Below, piece by piece: positions 24,498 through 35,663 of a stretch of DNA of 64,000 bases. The position numbers were made by a program, and so were the translations under genes. Every line of letters begins with the position of its first letter. Positions within the stretch are counted from its first letter, which is position 1. Source of the stretch: Trichoplax adhaerens (Eukaryota > Placozoa > Uniplacotomia > Trichoplacea > Trichoplacidae); NCBI RefSeq assembly GCF_000150275.1, contig NW_002060944.1, forward strand, positions 8,642,159 to 8,706,158. The letters are read 5' to 3'. The notes beneath the pieces are model-generated. The model did not search any database. It was not told the DNA's origin and worked only from the letters and a program-made list of their open reading frames with translations.

Positions 24498-27044
24498 ATG
24501 AATTTTTATTCTGCTAACGAATCCTTCCCGCTAACGGATTACTTGCCGCAAAATCCCGTCGAACCCTATTTTCGGGATTATTGGATGGCTATGACCGATC
24601 GTTATACTAAATTTCAAATTGCAACTTGGGGATCGTTGATCGTTCATGAGGTATCAGCATGATATTGGATAAGTCTCATCCATTCAGGTGTACAACACCA
24701 AGTCGGTCGGTCGGTCGGCAATGGCAGTTGTCATTTGGATAGCAAATAATCTACCTGTTTATGCCTACATTTTCAACTGTATTACCAAGTCGAAATTGTA
24801 CATTCATCAACAATCATGGCAAAGGATAACTTGTGTCATTTCAATGTATTTTTTTAGCTGGTTTATTTTGGCGCATGTGCGCCTGGATTTATGGCTCAAT
24901 TTATCCCGTTCATGCATTACTTCAAGATTCAAAAGGTAATATAAAGGATATCCGCTATATATTCAATACAGCGAGTGAATAACATTTGAAATGGTATCTT
25001 GCTACTTTCAATCAACCTACTTTTCTTCTTTGTACTGCTGTAGACTACGGTAATGTCATCATGCTTTATAACAAATATTTCCCTCACCCACCTCATGAAT
25101 GAATATCAGACAGTGTCATAAATAAGTTGACTATTGCTATACTACAGTACACCGAACCCCAACACAGGCACACAACGGAATCCAATCCAGGAGAACCAAT
25201 GGATTATGATCAACCTCTTAACGTTCTAGGTGTCCCTTTATATATATTAAATCATTAAGAATGGAACTACTGTATTCCTCTACCAGTTATTGCTTCACAA
25301 TCATCACGTCTGCCGTTACTGTATTACGCACTCATATAACGATTGCTTTTGAAGCCATGAAATCAGATATGCGAGTGTATCAAATCGTTGTTGAGGTGAA
25401 AACTGTGACATAAGTGAAGAATAAAATAAACAACGATACGTAGTCACAGAGTAATGGACATTTTTAGTAACAGTCATCCAAAACACGAGCTCCTAAGCAT
25501 TACTTCTGGTGCTGTAGAATGTACGTATGGCATTATTGATACTGTACTGTTCATATATTTTTTGTATCATTGACGAGTATTCGTTGTTAATGTAAGAACG
25601 GTACTGTGATCACGTTTCGACGCCAGATAAAGCAAGTTGTAAAGGAATGATCTAAAATAGATCAAACTTCCTATCATAGTGAATGCTTCATCTAACTTTG
25701 ACTTTATCGGATGATAAACCCGACATCCATTCATATGTGCGTACGCTTATTACTGTACAAACGTCCCGTTCTACTTAATATAAAGGCGTATAGCATTACT
25801 CTTCCGAAATATTCGCCTAACAAACGCCATCTCTTGGATGAATAGCTTGCAAATAGCTTGCAAATAGCTTGCTATTCTCATCTTACCATTTTGCTTTTAT
25901 ATTGTGCATTACCAATTTGAAAGAAATGAATAGTAAACAAGATGTAGTATCTTCTTAAGCTAGCAGTTAATTCTATGTGTATCTGTTTAACATGAAACGA
26001 ATACTTCGTTGACAGGATAAGCCTGAAACTTTCGACAAGCAATGGAAGTGTTTCAAGCTGCTCATGTTTAATCACTTCCTTATTCAGGTAAGAAAGTTCT
26101 TTTGATGCGTCAATTTATTCGAAATTCAAGTGCACGGTTAAGTTCATACAGTGCATACTGTGCATACAAGCTAGTACGGGTTCAACCGGTTACTCTGTTG
26201 CCAGTTGCTTATAAAATGAGTAATTATTTACGTATCAATTTAGCTGCCTCTGATTTGTGGTACATATGCGTTTACTCAAATGTTTGGAATTCCATATGAC
26301 TACGCATCGATGCCTGCTTGGTTAGTAATACGGAATACTAGAAGATGAGAAATATTGAAAATAAGTTTTACTACAAGCGAAAAGTATCATGAAATATGAA
26401 AATAATTGACATTGTTGTCATGGTCATTCTTACTTCAGGTACATCATCGCGATGCAAGTACTTGGATGTGCTGTAATAGAAGATACCTGGCATTACTTTT
26501 TACATCGAATCATGCACGATAAGCGATTTTATAAGTATGTTCATAAAGTACACCACAATTTTCAGGCACCTTTTGGTATGACAGCGGAATATGCCCACCC
26601 GGTGGAAACTGTTGTTCTTGGTATGGGTTTCTTTATTGGAATTCTTACCTTCTGTACTCATGTTGTCCTTCTCTGGGCTTGGGTTACAGTAAGGCTATTG
26701 GAGACGATCGATGTTCATAGTGGCTATAACCTACCTTACTTAAACCCATTTCATTTGATTCCGTTTTACGCTGGTAAGCGATTGCAATATTATTTTTCGC
26801 CTATATGTGTACAACTATACTATCTTTGTCTAAGTTGATTTGTGTACGAGTATATATTTTTTAAATGTTCCAAACTTTGATTTGCAATGGTTTAGGTGCG
26901 AAATTTCATGATTTTCATCATATGAATTTTACTGGCAATTATTCATCTACCTTTTCATACTGGGATCGAATATTTGGAACAGATCAACAATATCATAAGT
27001 ATGTAGGGGAAAAGCAAAAAGCAGCACTGAAAAAATCTGAATAA
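24498..27044 (+). CDS. MSMO1: C4-sterol methyl oxidase (methylsterol monooxygenase 1)
   Basis: Six exons: 24498-24650, 24858-24935, 26016-26087, 26244-26320, 26439-26773 and 26896-27044, with matching phases, giving 287 residues (human about 293). The enzyme is an ER membrane di-iron oxygenase of the fatty acid hydroxylase superfamily. It oxidises the C4 methyl groups of 4,4-dimethyl and 4-methyl sterols during sterol synthesis, working with a C4 decarboxylase and 3-keto reductase. The three histidine boxes are intact: HRIMH (149-153), HKVHH (162-166) and HDFHH (243-247). Long stretches are near identical to animal MSMO1, for example [30 protein letters not shown] and [12 protein letters not shown]. 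The second intron, 24936-26015, is about 1.1 kb. The gene is convergent with V-ATPase F. A GTAC-rich, GC-richer flank precedes it. Nothing essential is missing, so a functional enzyme is expected. Confidence 0.97.
25841..25876. repeat. Short tandem repeat of AATAGCTTGCA
   Basis: AATAGCTTGC occurs three times in a row within the second intron of the sterol oxidase gene, followed by a TATTC that pairs with the upstream GAATA. Confidence 0.8.
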
Positions 27045-27849
27045 TCAAATGGACCCACCGTTCGAGGAGTTATATTCATGTTGGAATTGCATTACGAGAA
27101 AATAATCTTTGTTGCTTATAATGTGTCTAGGCTACGATCGCTAGTACAGTTAACCGCAAGTCACGTTTGTGATATCTGATACGTTCAGTGTGTTAGCATT
27201 ATGTTCTAGTTGTATATTTTAATATTAATATTTACTATTAGAAAACTTTGAAAACTATAAGTTTTGCAATAGAGATGTCTGCATGATACGCAGTTAAATG
27301 CACACAATTTTGTATATAGTATGGAAACCTATAGTCTACTGTTATCATGGTATATTTATAAATGTTTCAAGCTAGTTACAAGGTATGTAGCTTAGTCGAT
27401 TGCACAGCTAAAACCCTTTATCTTTTATCTCACTTAATCTCTTAGCAACTTTTTAATCGGAGTGTTTAGATGATAAATATATTAATGACATCTTGCCATA
27501 AGACTATCCGACTTACACTTGATATGGAAACTTCATTTATGTTAGCATTGCATAAGGATAAATCTTAATAAAAGCGTCAAGTTACAATGGACTTGCTATT
27601 TGTGATTTATCAACACTATTTACGTTATAGTTGATTGATGTAAGAGATCTTGCAATCACAAACAATTCTATTGCAACATAGGTTATCAATTTATTAAATG
27701 TTATGAAACTGATCTTTCAACACAGTAATAGCAATACAATAAATGTGTAATAAAAGCGTTTATGTTACAATAAAAGCATTACTGTCAGATATGCATTACG
27801 GTTATATTATTACGGAATGGGGACTTTATTGAAAATATATATATGTACT
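27045..27849. other. Convergent 3' intergenic region
   Basis: AT-rich sequence between the sterol oxidase stop and the last exon of V-ATPase F. It should hold both 3' untranslated regions; AATAAA-type signals occur near 27565 and 27737. No further gene was seen. Confidence 0.5.
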
Positions 27850-29340
27850 TTAACGGAAATCTTCAGCGCTGAACATGCCCTGTAAGATAGCAGAAAAAAG
27901 CAGTGATTAAAACTTTACAGCTTCTATGTAATTGCAATGACTATCGACAATGTGCTTTCAGAAAATACCTAATCAGTTAGTAATTGAACTATGATGTACA
28001 GTAAGTACTGTGTTGATTGGGCACAGGTAAGTGCTGTACGTACTGTAAATATTCATTGAAATTGTAATGTACACTACTTGGGATATCTTTATTTAAAATT
28101 GAAGATAACTGGCGTATAGAAGTAATGGCCAGTGTAACATTGGTCATGACAAATCATTTATAATTAGAATTACTGCGTCTTGGATAAATGATTTAAATTA
28201 CCTTGGCCCTTTTCAAGATAGAGTCTTTCGAAGGATCGTACGGCTGATTTTTAGACGGGATCTCTAAAACAGCAGGTATCGATTCTCGGTGTTTATCTAT
28301 TAGGTGACGAATCTCGTCGGCAATCTAAGAAAATGGATAGATATCATCAAACATCGACTCTTATTCGACAACATAATTTTCTTGCAGAGTAAAGCGAGAG
28401 TAGCAATACCATATTTAGCGATAGAATACGTTTGATGATAACGGTAATAGCATAGACAAAATTATTATGCCACCATATGTCAAGTCATGGTATAAGGACA
28501 TTAAAGGAATAGTTGAATTTAGGACAGGTTGCGCACTTAACAGAGTAGTCATACGATTACAGGTAGTACGATAACTTTGTAACTATCCAGATAGGTAAAT
28601 TAATCAAAGTATTTTAGCCATACTGAATAGGAATATATCACCAATTGAAGACACCGAAGCCAATGTCATACCAATTTACCGGTACCATATGTAGGAATAA
28701 AATTATCAAATTATCTGCTATTACAAGTGAGCGCCTATCGTACTGTATGATATGACGATGCGGCTACTCTTAGCGCCGTTCATGCATGATAACATGAATA
28801 TAAAGAAATGCTAGCCTTCTTTAGACTACATAGACATCATCCGGTAAAATAATACGGAATGAGCCATCTTAGGCTCAAGTACTTTCGCCATGTTGAACTA
28901 GTTCTATGTCATTAATACTGTGATGATACGAATCATTGTAGCGAGACAGTACTTACATGTTGGTTGATCATAATGATGGCAATATCATTTCTCCCCAAGA
29001 AATGCTTGAAAGCTTCTTCTATTTCACCCAGTGTACTATCTGAAAATGGTAAAGAATAATAACATCCATTCAGCTCCCCCCATTCCATCTATATTCGTAT
29101 CATTTGATCAACTACCTTTTCGAACAACAAAGAAGTTCTTCTGACGTTTGGCATTTACTTCGCCAACACCGCCCAGTAAAAATCCTGTACATGTGTCCTA
29201 AAAGGGTCAAAATAAAGAGTGCTCAGATTGCCATGATGCATTCTTCTGCCTTAAACCGTTTTAATCCCTACCTCATCACCAACAACTGCTAAAAGTCTTC
29301 CTGGTTTTACTGCACGACCGTGAGGAATAGGAGCAGCCAT
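27850..29340 (-). CDS. ATP6V1F: V-type proton ATPase subunit F
   Basis: Five exons: 29340-29272, 29197-29116, 29039-28957, 28324-28202 and a 30-bp last exon 27879-27850, in frame throughout, giving 128 residues (human 119). Subunit F belongs to the V1 central rotor stalk with subunit D and couples ATP hydrolysis to proton pumping into vacuoles, endosomes and lysosomes. Diagnostic pieces are [11 protein letters not shown] (about 28-38), the [11 protein letters not shown] core (about 67-77), [19 protein letters not shown] (about 95-116) and the conserved end GMFSAEDFR. Without the last exon the frame would read through the donor into a stop (RAKVI), truncating the conserved C-terminus; the AAG|GTAATT donor and TTACAG acceptor restore it. 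The N-terminus is about nine residues longer than in vertebrates. Upstream lies a GTAC-palindrome cluster. Confidence 0.96.
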
Positions 29341-29822
29341 GATAGCAAACAGCGATCTATCGTCAACCAAAGTGGGCTGTCGAATGAGTCTCCAATGGCA
29401 TCAATCCACCACCAGCTTGACTGACTAGCACAGTACAGTACTCAGTATAGAGAAAAAGGGGCTGCCATCCGATGTCCATCACGTGATGCTCTACCTATCC
29501 GGTCCAGTCCGGTCCGGTACAGTACGTTTACAGTATTGCCATCTCTTTGGTAGACGCCGATTGTACACGGTACAGTACTGTACCGCACTATACCGTACCG
29601 TCCCGTGCCGTACCGTACTAGAAGTCGCTGAATTCAAGGGCCTGGGAGAACATACGGTACTACGGTCGCAAAGAGCTTGCAAACCAACCTTCTATTGCAA
29701 GTCCAAGACTTCAATACCGTGAATACTCTATAGTTTTGCAATAAACTCAAGGTATTGTATGCGTAGTCTACTGACAAAGTAACCTCAAGGTATCAGTCCT
29801 ATTACTTACAGTACTACTGTCG
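29341..29822. promoter_or_regulatory. 5' flank of V-ATPase F with GTAC palindrome cluster
   Basis: GC-richer sequence directly upstream of the minus-strand V-ATPase F start. Between 29505 and 29622 it is crowded with CGGTAC, AGTACTGTAC and CCGTACCG words, many of them self-complementary. Overlapping frames on both strands here are low-complexity by-products of the repeat, not genes. Confidence 0.4.
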
Positions 29823-30405
29823 TCATGGACTCATGGACCACCAGAAGAAGGCCAACGATGGACTTCTTGTAGTCCATCCTTACTCTACTGTCGATGTAGT
29901 ATAAATAATTATAAATAAATTAATTAATCAATCGTTGGAAAGGTTTCAAACCTAACCCCCAAACCCTAGTTGCAATTTCTTTTCACAGCTGAAAATATGG
30001 CAAGCCAATAATATACACGGACTCATGGATCACAAGAAGAAGCCCGAGGCTGGGCTTGTTCTTGCAGTCCATCCTTACTCTACTGTCGATGTAGTATAAA
30101 TAATTATAAATAAATTAATTAATCAATCGTTGGAAAGGTTTCAAACCTAACCCCCAAACCCTAGTTGCAATTTCTTTTCACAGCTGAAAATATGGCAAGC
30201 CAATAATATACACGGACTCATGGATCACAAGAAGAAGCCCGAGGCTGGGCTTGTTCTTGTAGTCCATCCTTACTCTACTGTCGATGTAGTATAAATAATT
30301 GTAAATTAATGAATCAATCGTTAGAAAGGTCTCAAACCTAACTCCCAAACCCTAGTTGCAATTTCTTTTCACAGCTGAAAATATGGTAAGCCAATAATAC
30401 ACACT
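29823..30405. repeat. Tandem array, 3 copies of a 192-195 bp unit
   Basis: ACTCATGGA starts copies at 29829, 30021 and 30216. Each contains AGAAGAAG, AGTCCATCCTTACTCTACTG, TCGATGTAGTATAAATAATT, ATTAATCAATCGTT, an AACCTAAC..CAAACCCTAG segment and TTTCACAGCTGAAAATATGG. Copies are nearly identical, with the third carrying a short deletion in the AT-rich part. The CAAACCCTAG piece looks telomere-like but does not form a TTAGGG array. Confidence 0.92.
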
Positions 30406-30901
30406 CTTTATTATATACTGCACAACAGCAGTGTGCTGTATTGAAATCATGCAAGGTTTCCAACCTAAATTAAATCGTGATCAAGTGGAACGAGGTGGAA
30501 CTGTAACTACTACCACCATGGATTGTAGCGCAGTCTTTCGGATAATATTTTCCTTTAATGAACAGCTGCAAATTACAAGTAAATGGACTAATGGCAATAG
30601 TAAATAATGCCTTTACCCTGTATCCGACTTATAAAAACGGAATAGTAAGGATATACGGTAAAATTCTCAATGAAATCCATTTTGCTTATAGGTCTACAAA
30701 ATACCAAGAGTTAATGCAATCTTGTGCCTACGTGATACGTGCGGCAGCCGTCTCAATGCTATATACAGTAATGGAACTATCCAAAGTAATAAATAATACT
30801 CTAACTAATAACCTCCCACCTAAAAAAATAGATCAGCTTAAAATAAGCGGCAAAACCCAAAGCAAAAACCTTCAATATTTCAGGTCTCAGCTGTATAGGA
30901 A
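30406..30901. other. Intergenic; 120-codon frame of uncertain status
   Basis: A plus-strand frame 30558-30920 of 120 codons (starting MNSCKLQVNGLMAIVNNA) runs up to the edge of the adjacent hairpin element. At this base composition about one such frame is expected by chance in a window this size. It has no signal peptide, helix pattern or motif I recognise. It might instead be part of a mobile element whose hairpin follows. Confidence 0.25.
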
Positions 30902-31084
30902 TGTTACGGTAAACACCTAAACTCAATAATATGGGAATAATCCGTATAGTAAACAGCATTAATCACCAATTTCGATAGCTCCGATATTATTGCAAATAAT
31001 ATCGAAACTATCTGAATCGGTGGGAATACCCGTTGCTATCCGGATAATTCCCATATTATTGAATTTCTGGTATTAGCCGTAACA
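30902..31084. mobile_element. Long imperfect palindrome, MITE-like hairpin
   Basis: The sequence is symmetric about position 30993. The centre is an inverted repeat CGATATTATT/AATAATATCG (30982-31004). Further out, CACCAATTTCGATAG pairs with CTATCTGAATCGGTG; then CAATAATATGGGAATAATCC (30924-30943) pairs with GGATAATTCCCATATTATTG (31042-31061); and outermost TGTTACGG (30902-30909) pairs with CCGTAACA (31077-31084). The arms of about 90 bp have a few mismatches. Such a fold is typical of a palindromic miniature inverted-repeat transposon. No target-site duplication was established. Confidence 0.65.
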
Positions 31085-31914
31085 TGGATACGGACAAATG
31101 GCAAGGTCGACCAATGTGAATTACTTATAAACTATGCAGTGCTGTGAATATATCAGTTATATGAATAGATAGGCTGTCTTCAAATACCGCAATAAGAAAG
31201 ATTATATCCTACGTACCTTACCATTATTTATATTAAATACCGTATACAGTATATTACAGTATTTAAAATGAATATGGCTAATTATTCTGTACTATTCGAT
31301 TATAAAGTAATTATTATTGGTAAAAGGTTGGTTTGGTAGCGCTTTGTTGATTGAATTGTAATAATAGTATTGACCATAAGGCAACAACTGGACTACTTTT
31401 TAACATCAGTTCCCTACCATGACTAAAATAACTAAGTAAATACGCTTCTCTCTATTGAAAAGTACAGTATGACATCATTTACAAGGACATTGACCCACCA
31501 TGAACTTAATGGATGGTTTAGTATACAAACATGACATAGTTGTAATAATTCAGTTGACGACATATGGATCTTCAGTTTAAATTAAACCTATATTTCGCCT
31601 GATATTAATCGTGCTATAACAGTAGATGTACATTATAGCAATCGGGTAGTAAAGGCAGACTTTAATCATTACTTCATCGCTAAGATTTATCTAATCAGAT
31701 TCTAACTGTACTTAATAGTTAGCAATTTATTGGCATGATTTACATGATTACTGCAAATCGTTATTCTCCTTCTATTTAATTGACCGGTGAATTAGAAAAA
31801 TCGTGTATTGAAAGCAAGCGCTCTACGGCAAGTTGTATATCTGGCATTCAATCTTGCGAATATAGCAGTTCAACGTTTTATCAATTTCATATATCTTCGG
31901 CCAACTGATAAGCC
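31085..31914. other. 5' flank of the CUB-domain gene, no feature seen
   Basis: AT-rich sequence without GTAC clusters or recognisable promoter elements. Confidence 0.4.
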
Positions 31915-34900
31915 ATGCTACGATATCAAACTTTCACTACTCTCATTTTACTATCATACCTGATTTGGGCACAACTATTTTTGGTAGCTGTATGTCAAAG
32001 TCCATGCCAAGGTATTACTCGTCTAGAACTTGATGATGATAATCCTGCTATCTCTATCAATTCACCAAGTTATCCAGCCAACTACAAGCATCCTGTAAAC
32101 TGTCAGTGGATAATTCATCAGTCTAATCGTACCAATCGAATTAAACTAGAATTTGATATGATTCACATTGCTCATAGCAATATATCCTCCAAGAATCATT
32201 CCATCGGCTTTATGAACAACAGATGCAAAAGACAGTATATACAGGTTGTGGATATTTTTGCTGTACCTCATTTAGTAGGTAAATTTTGCGGCAATCAAGT
32301 TCCATCACCAATCATTTCGGCAGGCAGTGTATTACGAGTTCAGTTTGTGAGCAGAAATAGTCAATCTAAGTTTAAAGCCACTGCGTCAAGCACGGAGTAA
32401 GTTTATCTCTTGTTATGCTTCATTTAGATTAAACTAGATTGTTTATTGATTATGAGGGTTTCATATACTGTTATACTAAAAGCAGGTGAGAGAGTTGTGA
32501 TCATTACGATTAAGTTCTGCAGTTTATCTATCAACATAGGCTATTAAACAACCAAGGATGTTAATTGTTCCAAATGCTGAAGCAAAGCGTCGGCGATAGA
32601 GTAAATCTCACAATAAGAAGCGTAGTCTTCATTTAACTCTTGTATCAAAAGATACTCAGACTTCCACTGCTTTCGCTATAATACATGTTTTTCACTTAGC
32701 AGAAGAATATATATATTAGATTAGTTATTTTAATACTAATACTCCGTTATTAGCATATCAAGAATATTACATCTAATATAGAATGCAATAGTGTATTAGT
32801 GACGCATCTAATTCCGTAACTTCTATCAGTCAAGCTATAGACGTTAAAATACTGTATACATTGTACGCTAAAATCTCATTCTATTTTATAGTTTGTGGTA
32901 ACTTGTGCTCTAGTTGCTATATTGCTATCATCACCCTTTGATGTCATTTTATGATTAGCCAGATTTTCGTTTGCTACTTAGAGATATAGCTTAAATAAAA
33001 TCTTACAAAGTTATTGACACAATTCTGAAAATTGACAGGTATTACTAGAATAATTACGATATTAAAATTTTTGCGATTGATATCATCACCAGCATGATGT
33101 CACGCATATACAGTATACAATCAGTATAATATAACTCAAATTATATCCAGACTCTGATATATTGTAACAGTAATATTAATCTGAATTGCAGCTAAGGGTC
33201 AAAGTTAGTCTACATACGCTTATAAAACGGTCATCTATAGATGTGATTTACCGATACTTTCATTATACTATTTGTTCGTCAGATAGAAGTGCAACGATTT
33301 CAATGGGGCTGTTAGTTTACGTATAAAGTACCTGGTAGTTCCTCAATCATATTCGCAAATAGAAAAATGGAACTAAAAATTGTTTTACTTCTCACTGGAA
33401 TTTAGGGAATACTGTGGAACACATAAAAAAATGGCTACAACTTCTGTCGAATTATTGTCCTCCCCTAAATATTCCAATCCTTATCCCTCTAATGCGAGAT
33501 GTTATTGGAAACTGCAGGTAACGAGCACTTTACATCATGTAGGATTACAATTCGCATAGGCATTATCAACTGAGTGCACTACTGAAGTTAATCTATTAGA
33601 TATTGTATAAGTAATTACTGCTTACAGTCGGAACTAAAGATTACCTAGTACGTTTCATGAATTTTAGATTTTTCATAAAGTCGAAATTATGGGTAAATAT
33701 TGATAAAGCTAATCCAATGTTTTTACTAATATTACTGCACTAGGCTGCGCCAAATCATGTTATTCTCTTGGATTTCATGGATATTCATTTGCAAGACAGT
33801 ACTAATTGTGAGAAAGATGGCATAACAATCTATAATGGAGGAGGATTGTCTGCACCACTACTAGGCGTAATTTGTGGTGTTAATACCGATAATGTTAAAC
33901 CATCCATGGTTTCTACATCTAATCAAATGTTTATTGCCTTTAAGTCAGGTAAGGCGATTAGATAAAGTATGCCACTAAAATTATAAATCAAAGTAGAGTT
34001 ATAGCAATACCATAGCATCTATAGCTATTGATCTCTTTGAATAGGTATCAAGTCATTTAAATGATAACATCATAATCGGATTAAAATTTTATAAAATAAT
34101 TTTATTTTTGAAAAGTACGTTCAATAGTTATCGGCTAGTTTAATGATATTAATTATAATTAGCGATCATCAAAGGAATCATATATTATTATGGCCCAGTA
34201 TTAAAGTTATGCTATTACTTTCAGTTTAGTCGTCTCAGTAGAGCTTTAAATCAATAAACTACTTGGATATCAAGTTATAAACAAAGATAACATTTCATAC
34301 TAAATCAGAGTTTGCACGAGTTAAAGCTTTAATTGCTAATAAAACTTGTTGTAGTGGCTAAATTTATAAATAGTCTTTTACTAACAGCCATAGTCTAAGC
34401 AGATTTTATGATATATTGTATCAACATAAATTTCTTAATTGTCATATAGTTTTTATGATGAGTACAATGTATATACGATAATCCTCGCCATAATAAAATT
34501 AAAATAATATTCATTCAATTGAAACAAAGATCATCAACTTACGCAACATTTAAGCTTAATAAAATTAAATTATTAAAAGTAATACCACTATAAAGAATTA
34601 CTATACGTGAACTTTGTCAAATTATTAATTTAAGAATCGTACCAGTGCTAGCGAGCTACAGTTTTGAGATTATAGCATTTAAAGGGCAATGTTTGATGAA
34701 AATTAAAGGCTAATCTTTACATTATCTTAATACTAGACTTGAAGTATTAAATATGATTTAATGATGTTTTAATGCTAAATTATTTAAATTATTTTTTAAG
34801 TTTACAATCAATATTCGCCTAATCCGAATTTAAAACTTAACTTTTAGATGATACTGAGCCAACTTATAACGGGTTTAGTGCTTACTATGTTGCAAGAAAA

Positions 34901-35663
34901 GTTGAATATTGTGATAACGTTACCACAATTATTAGCGAAGATACGGTACTATCTACGCCAGGATATCCAGATGGCTATTCTGGTAAAAGCAATTGTTATA
35001 ATCAATGGCTAGTTCAGGTTTGCTCTACAAGTACAGCAATATATGACGCCTAGAAATGTCATAGGATTACAATTACCTGCTGTTATTACTTAGGCTCCAA
35101 AAATAGACGATACTATCAAGATTTCTATGGCTGACATTGTATTGCCACCTAACATTCCATGTGTAAATTGTTATATGAGAATTTTTGATGGTCCAGACAG
35201 TAATTCCAAAATCTTAGCAACAATTTGCTCTGCAACTTTAGCAGACGAATATACTTCTTCAACCAATGAATTGTATATTGAATTTTACACAGGTTTTCTA
35301 TAATTTTTATTTAATAAAAGTATGATTGCTATGATCTTTATTGCACTACGCGAATTGAAGCTTATTTTGCCATTATTTTTAGCTTTTCCTTGGACAGGCA
35401 ATAGTGGAATTGCTGCTAATATTTCTATTATCGAAATCCCCGAAGTTCAGCATCCTAATGGTAATCATAGCAATCATCATCCAGACGATCATATTCCAAA
35501 TGGATCTGGCTATAATCCAGCTGGAGCAATTGCAGTTTTCGTTAGTATCGTTTTAATGACAGTCATCGTATACGTAACAAATAAATATAAAATAAGATGC
35601 TCTAGAAATAGGAGACGAAGAGGATCTGATCATTTTGCATTAGTGAACGAAATGGATACATAA
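31915..35663 (+). CDS. Three-CUB-domain single-pass membrane protein
   Basis: Six exons: 31915-32396, 33406-33517, 33744-33948, 34848-35017, 35094-35292 and 35383-35663, with phases matching at every junction, giving 482 residues. Residues 1 to about 28 form a signal peptide. CUB1 spans roughly 31-158 and shows SPSYPANYKHPVNCQW and a KFCGN motif. CUB2 starts at the YCG near 163 and runs to about 284, with the NCEKDGITIYNG segment. CUB3 starts at the EYCDN near 287, has STPGYPDGYSG, CYNQW and MRIFDGPDS, and ends near 392. A His/Asn-rich linker follows, then one transmembrane helix (about 437-455, GAIAVFVSIVLM...) and a short basic tail (RCSRNRRRR). CUB domains bind proteins or glycans, often with calcium, so this is likely a cell-surface receptor or adhesion protein. 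I cannot assign an orthologue. Confidence 0.88.

Noticed and set aside
30130-30355. AACCTAAC..CAAACCCTAG segments considered as interstitial telomere
   Set aside because: Only isolated telomere-like words occur once per minisatellite unit; there is no TTAGGG run.
30558-30920. 120-codon plus-strand frame as a gene
   Set aside because: A frame of this length is expected about once by chance in 64 kb of such AT-rich DNA, and no domain is recognisable.
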